From positions 1-57,683 of the IMG/VR virus record IMGVR_UViG_3300045283_000159: 57,683 nucleotides of DNA. One strand, 5' to 3'. The position numbers were made by a program, and so were the translations under genes. Position 1 is the stretch's first letter. Every line of letters begins with the position of its first letter. Below, piece after piece: positions 36,442 to 43,183 of this stretch. The notes beneath the pieces were generated by a model that saw only the letters and a list, made by a program, of their open reading frames with translations, was not told where the DNA came from and made no database searches. This DNA comes from a virus.

Positions 36442-36569
36442 GACTTCAGTCCCTTGGTGATCAGGATGCGGATGGCGTCGGCGATGCTGATGCCGCCGTT
36501 GGCCTCGGCGTAGGCCTTGACGGCGGCGGCTTGCCTGTCGTCGAGGCGGATGTTGGTCGTGTAGGTCAT
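36438..36569 (-). CDS. Ribbon-helix-helix (CopG/Arc-like) regulator
   Basis: 43 residues: strand MTYTTNIRLDDRQA, helix AAVKAYAEANGG, turn ISIADAIRILITKGLKS, the full length of an RHH fold. RHH dimers bind tandem operators about one helical turn apart, and the promoter of this cassette carries GGTACCAGG twice at 11-bp spacing (36784-36803). So autoregulation is likely. No toxin partner was recognised, so an antitoxin role is open. Confidence 0.8.
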   Translation of the reverse strand: MTYTTNIRLDDRQAAAVKAYAEANGGISIADAIRILITKGLKS

Positions 36570-36751
36570 AGTCCGTCGTCCTCTTCGGCGCGCATTTGCG
36601 CGTAGGCCATTACCTCGGCGCACTCGCGGCGTGCCCGTGCGCTGCCTCCGAGAGCGCGGTCGCACACCTTGACCTGCTTCAGGTCGCCGGCGCTTCCGGC
36701 GTCGTCCCGCAGTGCGCGTATCTGCTCGTCGCTGATCTCGGGGTGGTTCAT
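36566..36751 (-). CDS. Hypothetical acidic protein, first gene of the reverse cassette
   Basis: 61 residues from ATG 36751. Helical, charged (HPEISDEQIRALRDDAGSAG, ARRECAEVMAYAQMRAEEDD). ATGA overlap with the RHH gene. Leads the cassette directly after its promoter-operator. Unknown. Confidence 0.65.
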   Translation of the reverse strand: MNHPEISDEQIRALRDDAGSAGDLKQVKVCDRALGGSARARRECAEVMAYAQMRAEEDDGL

Positions 36752-36781
36752 GATCGCGCTCCCTCTCTAGGTGATACCCAT

Positions 36782-36810
36782 ACGGTACCAGGTTGGTACC
36801 AGGAACGCAA
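36782..36810 (-). promoter_or_regulatory. Promoter of the reverse cassette with tandem operator
   Basis: On the minus strand TTGCGT (36810-36805), 17-bp spacer, TACCGT (36787-36782). The spacer and -10 carry GGTACCAGG twice (36784-36792 and 36795-36803), 11 bp apart, so a bound RHH protein would block polymerase. A third GGTACC lies at 36816-36821 next to the ribosome site of the plus-strand gene. Confidence 0.6.
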
Positions 36811-36827
36811 CCGGAGGTACCTAAGCC

Positions 36828-37175
36828 ATGGCGGCTCTCACAGCACAGGTCGTCCCGCACGCCGGCGTAACGCCGACCCTGACAGCCGCGCTCGGCGGCA
36901 CCACCGCCAACACGGCGCCCTGCGGGTCCGGGCTGGGCCTGATGTTCGTCAATACCGCCGGCACCACGTGCGTGATCACGATGCGCGTGCCCGCCACCAC
37001 CACGTTCGACGGGCTCGTCATCCCCAACCGGACGTTCACGCTGCCGGCCACGGCCAACGCCGTCAGCTTCATCCCGCTGGTGGCCTCGTCGTACGCCGAC
37101 CCGGTGACCGGCCTGGCAACGTTCGACGTCGCGGCGGGCACCGTCTCCGCGGCCGTAGTCGGGATCAGCAGCTAA
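36828..37175 (+). CDS. Putative tail/head-tail protein
   Basis: 115 residues, ACCGGAGGTACC ribosome site. Beta-rich (TAQVVPHAGVTPTLTAALGG, CVITMRVPATTTFDGLVIPN). Position just before the major tail protein suggests a virion or tail-tube-associated role. Family not recognised. Confidence 0.6.
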   Translation: MAALTAQVVPHAGVTPTLTAALGGTTANTAPCGSGLGLMFVNTAGTTCVITMRVPATTTFDGLVIPNRTFTLPATANAVSFIPLVASSYADPVTGLATFDVAAGTVSAAVVGISS

Positions 37176-37189
37176 GGAGGCGCGGCGTC

Positions 37190-37396
37190 ATGAGCGAATG
37201 GGTCACGATCATCCACCCGGGGACCGGCGGCACCAGCGAGGTGCACCAGTCCTCTCTCTATCAGTGGTACGCGGCGGGGTGGCGGCTGCTCTCCGACGAC
37301 GAGGCCCCCGCGCAGGAACCGGAGCCGGAACCGCCGCCGGTGACCAAGGCCCAGGCCGCCAGAGCCGCTAAGGCCGGAACCAGCGAGGAGAACTAG
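37190..37396 (+). CDS. Small acidic protein
   Basis: 68 residues after CTAAGGAGGCG. VTIIHPGTGGTSEVHQSSLY and YAAGWRLLSDDE are typical of the short proteins preceding major tail genes in actinophages; the C-terminus is Glu/Pro-rich then Ala/Lys-rich. Function unknown. Confidence 0.6.
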   Translation: MSEWVTIIHPGTGGTSEVHQSSLYQWYAAGWRLLSDDEAPAQEPEPEPPPVTKAQAARAAKAGTSEEN

Positions 37397-37398
37397 CC

Positions 37399-37878
37399 AT
37401 GCCGCCGACACCGCTGACCGCAACCCTCCGGTACATCCCGCCGGGCACCCGGAAAATCTACTGGATCACCACGATCGCCACGTACACCGCGCCGTCCCGC
37501 GGCGAGCTGAACGCCGGGATCGACCTGTCCGCCGAGGTCGCCGAGATCAACGGTTTCTCCGTCACCTCCGGCACGGTCGACACCCCCGACCTGTCGAGCC
37601 GGTTCACGTCCAAGATCCCCGGGCCGATCACCGCCGACAACTCGTCCCTGTCGTTCTACGCCTCCACCACGTCGTCGGACGTGCGCACGGTGCTGCCCCG
37701 TGACACCTCCGGGTTCGTCGTGTTCCTGTGGGAGGGCGACATCACCGGGCAGAGAATGGACGTCTTCCCCGCGAAGGTCACCTCGTCCGCGCTGGACGGC
37801 AACATGACCGACCCGGAGAAGGTCAACATCAGCTTCGCGATCACGAAGATCCCGGCCAGCAACGTGGTCATCCCCTGA
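37399..37878 (+). CDS. Major tail protein
   Basis: 159 residues. TRKIYWITTIATYTAPSRGE, LSAEVAEINGFSVTSGTVDT, LSSRFTSKIPGPITADNSSL, LPRDTSGFVVFLWEGDITGQ: the phage tail-tube fold of actinophage siphoviruses. It is followed directly by tail chaperones with a frameshift site, the canonical order. TGATG junction with the next gene. Confidence 0.85.
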   Translation: MPPTPLTATLRYIPPGTRKIYWITTIATYTAPSRGELNAGIDLSAEVAEINGFSVTSGTVDTPDLSSRFTSKIPGPITADNSSLSFYASTTSSDVRTVLPRDTSGFVVFLWEGDITGQRMDVFPAKVTSSALDGNMTDPEKVNISFAITKIPASNVVIP

Positions 37879-38261
37879 TGGGGTCGTATCTCACCAGGGA
37901 CGCGATCCTCGCCGCGGGCGCACTGAAGACCGAAGAGGTCGACGTATCCGACACCGCATGGGGCGGCATCGTGCTGGTGCGGGAGCTGCGGGGCCGCGAA
38001 CGCGACGAGTGGGAGGCGTCGCTGGCCGTGCAGCGCGGACGGCAGATGGTCCCCGACGTGGCGAACATGCGCGCCAAGCTCGTCGCCCGCTGCGTGGTCG
38101 ACGCGGATCTCGAGCCGCTGTTCTCGCAGCAGGACGTGAACGCGCTCGGCGAGCTGTCCGCCGTGGCGCTCGACCGGGTGTTCGACGTGGCGTCCCGGCT
38201 GTCCGGGCTGAACCCGGCCGACGTGGAGGAGAAGGCAAAAAACTCCGGGACCGGCCCGTAA
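37878..38261 (+). CDS. Tail assembly chaperone (gpG-like)
   Basis: 127 residues. RDAILAAGALKTEEVDVSDT, then GIVLVRELRGRERDEWEASL and ELSAVALDRVFDVASRLSGL: the N-terminal product of the actinophage tail chaperone pair. Near its end lies the slippery heptamer A AAA AAC (38237-38243) in the correct phase, followed by the -1 frame extension to 38410. Confidence 0.85.
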   Translation: MGSYLTRDAILAAGALKTEEVDVSDTAWGGIVLVRELRGRERDEWEASLAVQRGRQMVPDVANMRAKLVARCVVDADLEPLFSQQDVNALGELSAVALDRVFDVASRLSGLNPADVEEKAKNSGTGP

Positions 38262-38410
38262 GGAGGTTCTGCTTCGGGCTGGCCCGCGACCTCGGCTGCA
38301 CCGTCGCCGAGCTCCTCGACCGGATCTCCTCATCGGAGCTGACGGAGTGGATGGCCTGGTACCAGGCCGAGGAAGAAGACCGGGAACGCGAGGAGAAAAG
38401 GCGGCGGTGA
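37878..38410 (+). CDS. Tail assembly chaperone fusion (gpGT-like) by -1 frameshift
   Basis: Slippage at A AAA AAC (38237-38243) joins 122 codons of the gpG frame to 55 codons of the -1 frame. The extension reads LRDRPVRRFCFGLARDLG, CTVAELLDRISSSELTEWMA and ends in EEEDREREEKRRR, giving about 177 residues. The second frame has no good own start, and its sequence is the usual gpT part. Known in most siphoviruses, where a fixed ratio of the two products guides tape-measure assembly. Coordinates span both frames. Confidence 0.85.
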
Positions 38411-38901
38411 TGGCTGACCTGGCGAGCGAGCTGGAGGCTGTCGCGTTCCGGCTGCGCCGCGCCGGCGATGAGGACCTGGGCCGGGAGCTCACGCGGGCGA
38501 TGAGCCGCGGCGTCCAGGAGGTCCCGGACCTCATCCGGGCCGGGCTGGGCTCGCACCTGCCCGACCGGTACGCCGCCGACCTGGCCGCCGACCTGGACAT
38601 CAAGACCACCGCCCGGAACAGCGGCGGGGCCGACGCCGACGCCGCCGTGGCGGTCTACGCGCAGACCCGCGGGAAAGGCCGGAGGCTGCGCCGCCTCGAC
38701 GCGGGCCTGCTCACGCATCCCCTGTACGGGGACAGGGGGCACTGGTATACGCAGGCCGGCGGGGGCGGCACGGGACCCGGAATGCATTCCGGCTGGTTCA
38801 CCAGCCCCTGCGAAGACGCCGCCCCCCGGGTCCGCGGCAACCTAGAGCAGGCGCTGGAAAACGTCAGTAACCGCGTGACCGGCAAGGGAGCGTTACCGTG
38901 A
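38410..38901 (+). CDS. HK97 gp10-like protein (neck/tail completion)
   Basis: 163 residues, TGATG junction with the chaperone extension. An N-terminal helical part (ELEAVAFRLRRAGDEDLGRE, AMSRGVQEVPDLIRAGL) and GLLTHPLYGDRGHWYTQAGG, GMHSGWFTSP are typical of the gp10 family. Such genes usually lie between connector and tail terminator. Here it follows the chaperones, a shifted position. Confidence 0.7.
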   Translation: MADLASELEAVAFRLRRAGDEDLGRELTRAMSRGVQEVPDLIRAGLGSHLPDRYAADLAADLDIKTTARNSGGADADAAVAVYAQTRGKGRRLRRLDAGLLTHPLYGDRGHWYTQAGGGGTGPGMHSGWFTSPCEDAAPRVRGNLEQALENVSNRVTGKGALP

Positions 38902-38927
38902 CCAGCCAGTCGATCTACCTGCGATAA
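38898..38927 (+). pseudogene. Stranded start of the tape measure gene
   Basis: GTG 38898 overlaps the previous stop and reads VTSQSIYLR then TAA. The true tape measure start 774 bp downstream reads VATQSITYEF. The two share CCAGTCGATC and the coupled GTG position. This suggests that insertion of the HNH gene separated the original start from the gene. Confidence 0.5.
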
Positions 38928-38939
38928 TAGACAGGAAGT

Positions 38940-38968
38940 GCCCCGGCGAGGCGGTAACCTCCCGGGGC
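38940..38968 (+). promoter_or_regulatory. Hairpin before the HNH gene
   Basis: GCCCCGG-c-GAGG, loop cggtaa, CCTC-CCGGGGC: 11 pairs with one bulge. It ends 27 bp before the HNH start and precedes an AGAGG ribosome site. It may stop or slow read-through and keep expression of the inserted gene low. Confidence 0.5.
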
Positions 38969-38995
38969 TGGCCGAACCTAGGTAAGAGGTCCGAC

Positions 38996-39664
38996 ATGGC
39001 TGAGCCTAACCCTGACGCCAAGGCGCGCAAGCGGGAGTACAACCGCCGGTACCGCGAGGCCAACCGCGAGCAGCTCCGGGAAAAGAACCGGGAATACCGC
39101 GAGGCCAACCGCGACGAGATCAACGAGCGTCATCGTCAGCGGTACGACCCCCAGCAGAACGCCGCCCGCTACCAAGCCAACCGCGCCAAGATCAGCGAGC
39201 AGCAACGCGCGTACTACCAGGCCAACCGCCAGGAGAGGCTAGAGGCCGTCAAGGCGTACACGGAAGCCAATCAGGGCAAGGTCCGCGAATACAAGCGCCA
39301 GTATTACCAGGCCAGCGGTGCCAAGGTCCGGCAGAAGGCCCTTGAGGACAAGCATGGGCCGAACATCGCCGCCGACTGGGCTGTCATGTGGGAGGCGCAG
39401 CAAGGCCGCTGCTACCTCTGCGGACGCGACATGGATCCTGACGACGCGCACGTTGAGCACTGGCACGGCTGCGCCGCCCATGGCCCGAAGAAATCCTGCC
39501 GGGCCTGCCGTCGCGGGCTGGCGCACCAGAACTGCAACATCATCGTCGGTCAGGCAGCGGACGATCCCTCTCTGCTGAGAATCATCGCGGACAACCTCGA
39601 ACGGGCCAACACTGACATCGCAGCACGTCAGGCGGTGATGCCGCAGCACATAACACTCTTCTAG
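38996..39664 (+). CDS. HNH endonuclease, endonuclease VII family, inserted before tape measure
   Basis: 222 residues. The first about 115 residues are basic YREANRE / YYQANR repeats, then the endonuclease VII core: WEAQQGRCYLCGRDMD, HVEHWHGC (His-rich catalytic motif), CRACRRGLAHQNCNIIVGQA. Same architecture as the HNH at 3892-4563. The core has HVEHWH where that enzyme has HVDHDH. Sits between the gp10-like gene and the tape measure and leaves a stranded start codon upstream, as expected of a homing endonuclease insertion. Confidence 0.85.
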   Translation: MAEPNPDAKARKREYNRRYREANREQLREKNREYREANRDEINERHRQRYDPQQNAARYQANRAKISEQQRAYYQANRQERLEAVKAYTEANQGKVREYKRQYYQASGAKVRQKALEDKHGPNIAADWAVMWEAQQGRCYLCGRDMDPDDAHVEHWHGCAAHGPKKSCRACRRGLAHQNCNIIVGQAADDPSLLRIIADNLERANTDIAARQAVMPQHITLF

Positions 39665-39671
39665 GGGAGCC

Positions 39672-42600
39672 GTGGCCACCCAGTCGATCACCTATGAGTT
39701 TCTGAGCCGGGGCGCTGCGTCACTAGCTCGTGACTTCAGGTCAACGGGCGACAGTGCTTCGGCCGCGGCGCGGGGCGCGGCGGTCCTCCAGAAAGTCATC
39801 GCCGACCTGGGGCAGAAGGAGAACCGCACCGCGGCGGAGTCGGTGGCCCTAGCGAAGGCGCTGCGGCTGACCGGCGACGCGGAGGACCGGGCCGCCGCGA
39901 AGGCCCTGGCGGCTGACATCGCGATCCGCCGCCTCGACGACGCGCTGAAGGACTCGTCCAAGAGCACGGGCGGCGCCAGGGCGGGGTTCGCGAGCCTGGC
40001 CGGGGAGGTCACCGGGTTCGGCGCCGCCTCCGACGCGGCGACCAGCGGGGGAAACAAGTTCAAGCTGGCCCTGGCCGGGCTGAACCTCGCCTCCGGGGTC
40101 CTCGAGCCCGCGCTGGCCGGGGTCGTGGTCGCCGCAGGCGGCCTCGCGGCGGCGTTCTCTGCCGCCGGGGCCGGGGTCATCGCCTACCAGGTCGCGCTGA
40201 AGCCGCTGCTGTCCCAGACCACCGACGTGATGAAGGCCCAGGCGGCGCTGGACAAGGCGCAGGCCACGGCGCAGGCGAATTACGCGGCGGCCATCAAGTC
40301 CGGGGTGAGCGCCAAGACCGCGGACGCGGCGCGGACCAAGGCGATGACCGCGGCGCAGCAGCAGTACAACCTGGCCGTCGCGGCCGCCCCCGCGCCGGTC
40401 CGCGAATTCGCCAGGGCGGTGGAAGACACCAAGTCCGGCTACACCGCGTGGGCCGATTCCCTCGCCCGGCCCGTGCTGAGCCCCCTGTCGACGGCGCTGA
40501 AAATAGTCGAGCCCGCGCTGAAGGCGATCACGCCGCTGGTGCGGGTCACGGCCGGCGCGTTCGGGATGCTGGTCACCGAGATATCCAGGAAGGTCGACGC
40601 GGGCGGCCTGACGTCCGTCGTGACCACGGTGCTGCCGCACGTGCGGGACACGATCCTCGACCTCGGGCACGCGGCGGGGAACGTGGCCGCCGGGATCTGG
40701 GGCATCCTCAAGGCGTTCATGCCGGTGTCCGGGCAGATCACCGCCGGGGTCGTCAAGCTGACCGCCAAGTTCAAGGAGTGGGGCCAGTCCCTGTCCGGCG
40801 GCACCGGGTTCCAGTCGCTGATGACCACGTTCCGCACCGAGACGCCGCAGGCCATGGCGATCCTGACGAACCTCGGCACGGTGATCACCAACGTCGGCAA
40901 GGCGATGTTCGGCCTCTCCTCGTTCAGCAATTCCCGGCTGCTGCTGTCCGCGCTGCTGCCCCTGTCCGGGGTGATGGCCAGCCTGAGCAAGAACACGGAC
41001 CTCGTGCGGATAGCGATGTACGCGCTGCTCGCGGTGAAGATCGGGCAGCAGTTCTCCTGGGTCACCGACGCGTGGAAGGGGATCGTCAAGTTCGCCGCCG
41101 CCGCAGAGGGCGCGACGGTCGCGGAGACCATCGCCGCCGCCGCGACGAGGGCGTGGGGGCTGGCGATGACCGCGCTGCCGTGGGTCGCGCTCGCCACCGC
41201 CGTCGTCGCCGTCGCGCTGCTGATCATCAAGTACCACCAGCAGATCTGGACGTTCATCCAGAAGGTGTGGCACGACATCCTCGCCGTGATCATGGGCGTG
41301 TGGAACTGGGTCAGGACGAACTGGCCGCTGCTGCTCGGCATCATCACCGGGCCGATCGGCCTGGCGATCTTGTGGGTCGTCCAGCACTTCGGCGAGATCA
41401 CCACTGCGGTCAAGGCGGTGCTGAACGCCGTGCAGACCGCGTGGAACGCCGTGTGGGGCGCGATCAGGGCCGCGTTCGCCGTGTTCATCTCCGCCGGGAT
41501 CATCGCCCCGTTCAATACGATCACCGGCGCCATCAGGACGGTCCTGTCCGCCGTGTCGTCGGCGTGGAATAACACGTGGAACACGCTGAAAGCCGCGTTC
41601 CGGATCTTCGTCGTCGACGGGGTGCTGGGCCCGCTCGGCCTGATCATCAACGGGGCGGCGAAGGCGTTCAGCTGGGTTCCCCTCGTCGGCGACAAGCTGA
41701 AGGGCGCGGCGGCGGCGTTCAACACGTTCCGGGCTAACGTCAACTCGTCGCTCGGCGGGATCAACGGCCGGACCGTCAACGTCTCCGTCGCCATGACGTC
41801 CGCGACCAACCCGTACGGCGGGATCACCCCGAAAACAGCCCGCGGCTGGCTGGTATCCGGCGGGACGCCCGGCAGGGACAGCGTGCCGATCCTGGCCATG
41901 CCGGGCGAGCTGGTGGTACCCACGCACATCGTCCGGGCCGGGGCGGTCGACCACCTGCGCGGCCGGATCCCCGGGTTCGCGGCGGGCGGCGTGGTCGGCG
42001 CTCCCGGCACGGGCGTGGTCGTCGCCCCGCACACCCCGACCGTCGCGCAGGTCCAGTCGACGCTGATGGCCAGCGTCATGAAACTCGCCGTGGTGTTCGC
42101 GAAAGCCGCGCAGGCCGCCGCGAAGGCGGCCGCGGGAGGGGCCGGGACGCCAGGTCCGGGCGGCGGCGCCCCCGGCGCGAACGCCGCGCTGGCCCGCCGG
42201 CTGATGCCCTCCTGGGGCAGCGGCGCCGAATGGAACGCGTGGAACTACCTGGAAATGCGGGAGGCGGGCTGGAACCAGTTCGCCCGCAACCCGTCATCGG
42301 GCGCGTACGGCATCCCGCAGGCGCTACCACCCGGGAAGATGGGTGCTGCGGCGAACCCGCCGCAGTCCAACCCCACCGCGCAGATCCGCTGGATGATCGG
42401 CTACATCCAGAGCCGGTACGGCGATCCGATCGCGGCGGCCGCCCATGAGCGGGCGTTCAACTGGTACGGCGGCGGCCTGGATGCCATGTTCACCCGGCCG
42501 ACACTAATCGGCGTCGGCGAGCGCGGCCCCGAGCACGTCCAGGTCACACCCGGCGGCGGCGGGGGCGGGGACCTCGGCGCCAAGCTGGACCGGCTCATCG

Positions 42601-42731
42601 CGGAAGTCCGGCAGCTCACCGGCGTCGCCGCGGGCATCCCCGCCGCGACCGGCCGCCACGTCGGCGGGGCCATCAACAGCTCCGCCGGAGCGGCCAGCTT
42701 CCGGAACCGCTACCCGCAGGGCGGTGCGTAA
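39672..42731 (+). CDS. Tape measure protein with C-terminal lytic transglycosylase-like domain
   Basis: 1019 residues from GTG 39672, ribosome site AGGGGAG. Long Ala-rich helices, hydrophobic stretches (ALEPALAGVVVAAGGLAAAF near 140-160 and WVALATAVVAVALLIIKYHQ near 505-525) and repeated Trp-containing helices near 530-680 are typical tape measure features. Residues about 836-940 (WNYLEMREAGWNQFARNPSS, GAYGIPQALPPGKMG, IRWMIGYIQSRYGDP, FNWYGGG) form an SLT-like muramidase domain seen in Streptomyces phage tape measures. Catalytic Glu is probably in YLEMREAGW. It sets tail length and helps DNA cross the cell wall. Confidence 0.9.
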   Translation: MATQSITYEFLSRGAASLARDFRSTGDSASAAARGAAVLQKVIADLGQKENRTAAESVALAKALRLTGDAEDRAAAKALAADIAIRRLDDALKDSSKSTGGARAGFASLAGEVTGFGAASDAATSGGNKFKLALAGLNLASGVLEPALAGVVVAAGGLAAAFSAAGAGVIAYQVALKPLLSQTTDVMKAQAALDKAQATAQANYAAAIKSGVSAKTADAARTKAMTAAQQQYNLAVAAAPAPVREFARAVEDTKSGYTAWADSLARPVLSPLSTALKIVEPALKAITPLVRVTAGAFGMLVTEISRKVDAGGLTSVVTTVLPHVRDTILDLGHAAGNVAAGIWGILKAFMPVSGQITAGVVKLTAKFKEWGQSLSGGTGFQSLMTTFRTETPQAMAILTNLGTVITNVGKAMFGLSSFSNSRLLLSALLPLSGVMASLSKNTDLVRIAMYALLAVKIGQQFSWVTDAWKGIVKFAAAAEGATVAETIAAAATRAWGLAMTALPWVALATAVVAVALLIIKYHQQIWTFIQKVWHDILAVIMGVWNWVRTNWPLLLGIITGPIGLAILWVVQHFGEITTAVKAVLNAVQTAWNAVWGAIRAAFAVFISAGIIAPFNTITGAIRTVLSAVSSAWNNTWNTLKAAFRIFVVDGVLGPLGLIINGAAKAFSWVPLVGDKLKGAAAAFNTFRANVNSSLGGINGRTVNVSVAMTSATNPYGGITPKTARGWLVSGGTPGRDSVPILAMPGELVVPTHIVRAGAVDHLRGRIPGFAAGGVVGAPGTGVVVAPHTPTVAQVQSTLMASVMKLAVVFAKAAQAAAKAAAGGAGTPGPGGGAPGANAALARRLMPSWGSGAEWNAWNYLEMREAGWNQFARNPSSGAYGIPQALPPGKMGAAANPPQSNPTAQIRWMIGYIQSRYGDPIAAAAHERAFNWYGGGLDAMFTRPTLIGVGERGPEHVQVTPGGGGGGDLGAKLDRLIAEVRQLTGVAAGIPAATGRHVGGAINSSAGAASFRNRYPQGGA

Positions 42732-42931
42732 GGCACGCGTTCGGTCACGCAGGCGATACCGGCAATCTCACCCCGGCTGTTCAGGCTTGCCGTCGGGTGC
42801 GCGTCGCCGGGTGCTCCGCGTTCGCGCATGTCCGCGACGAACGCCGCCAGCTCATCTAGCGTCGCGCCGTCATCAAAGGGACGCCATGCCTGCCGGGCAT
42901 TGCGGTCCTCGGCGCGGATCTCAGCGCTCAT
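42710..42931 (-). CDS. Hypothetical small protein, reverse orientation
   Basis: 73 residues from ATG 42931, its end overlapping the tape measure end by 22 bp. AEDRNARQAWRPFDDGATLD, ELAAFVADMRERGAPGD, then SLNSRGEIAGIACVTERVP. Another short reverse gene between structural genes. Function unknown. Confidence 0.55.
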   Translation of the reverse strand: MSAEIRAEDRNARQAWRPFDDGATLDELAAFVADMRERGAPGDAHPTASLNSRGEIAGIACVTERVPYAPPCG

Positions 42932-42945
42932 GCCGCCATCGTAAG

Positions 42946-42987
42946 CCCCCGGAGGAGCTAGTGACCGCTGACCCGCAGGGCGGCCGG
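42946..42987 (+). repeat. 42-bp imperfect gene-start repeat, copy 1
   Basis: Nearly identical to 43140-43181 (five or so mismatches). Each copy contains CCCCGGAGGAGC, GTGAC and GCTGACCCGCA, a complete ribosome site, GTG start and first codons. Confidence 0.8.
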
Positions 42988-43044
42988 CCGGGGGCGCCTG
43001 ACGGCGGATGGACGCCGGACGGGAGAGCGCGCCTAACCGGCTGA
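42961..43044 (+). CDS. Very short protein after a strong ribosome site
   Basis: 27 residues from GTG 42961, ribosome site CCGGAGGAG. Reads VTADPQGGRPGAPDGGWTPD and ends in ARLTG. The start is repeated before the next gene, where it reads only VTADPHGGR. Possibly a decayed or leader coding sequence. Function unknown. Confidence 0.4.
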   Translation: MTADPQGGRPGAPDGGWTPDGRARLTG

Positions 43045-43139
43045 TCGCGCTCCTGCCCGGGATAGCTGAAGCCGGCGCGGTCCTCCAGGCGGCGGTGACT
43101 AGTACGTCCCGTCCGGTCATCCGGCAGTCATATTACCAA

Positions 43140-43181
43140 TCCCCGGAGGAGCCAGTGACAGCTGACCCGCACGGGGGCCGG
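43140..43181 (+). repeat. 42-bp imperfect gene-start repeat, copy 2, with nine-codon leader
   Basis: Second copy of 42946-42987. Here GTG 43155 opens a nine-codon frame (VTADPHGGR) whose TGA overlaps the ATG of the distal tail gene (TGATG at 43182). So the copied ribosome site may drive that large gene by coupling. Confidence 0.7.
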
Positions 43182-43183
43182 TG

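Noticed and set aside
35946-36751. Toxin-antitoxin pair based on the RHH protein
   Set aside because: No neighbouring product resembles a known toxin family; the set looks more like an autoregulated surface cassette, so no TA call is made.
38902-38995. Group I intron carrying the HNH gene
   Set aside because: There is one good hairpin but no recognisable P/Q/R/S core, and the downstream tape measure gene has its own ribosome site and start.
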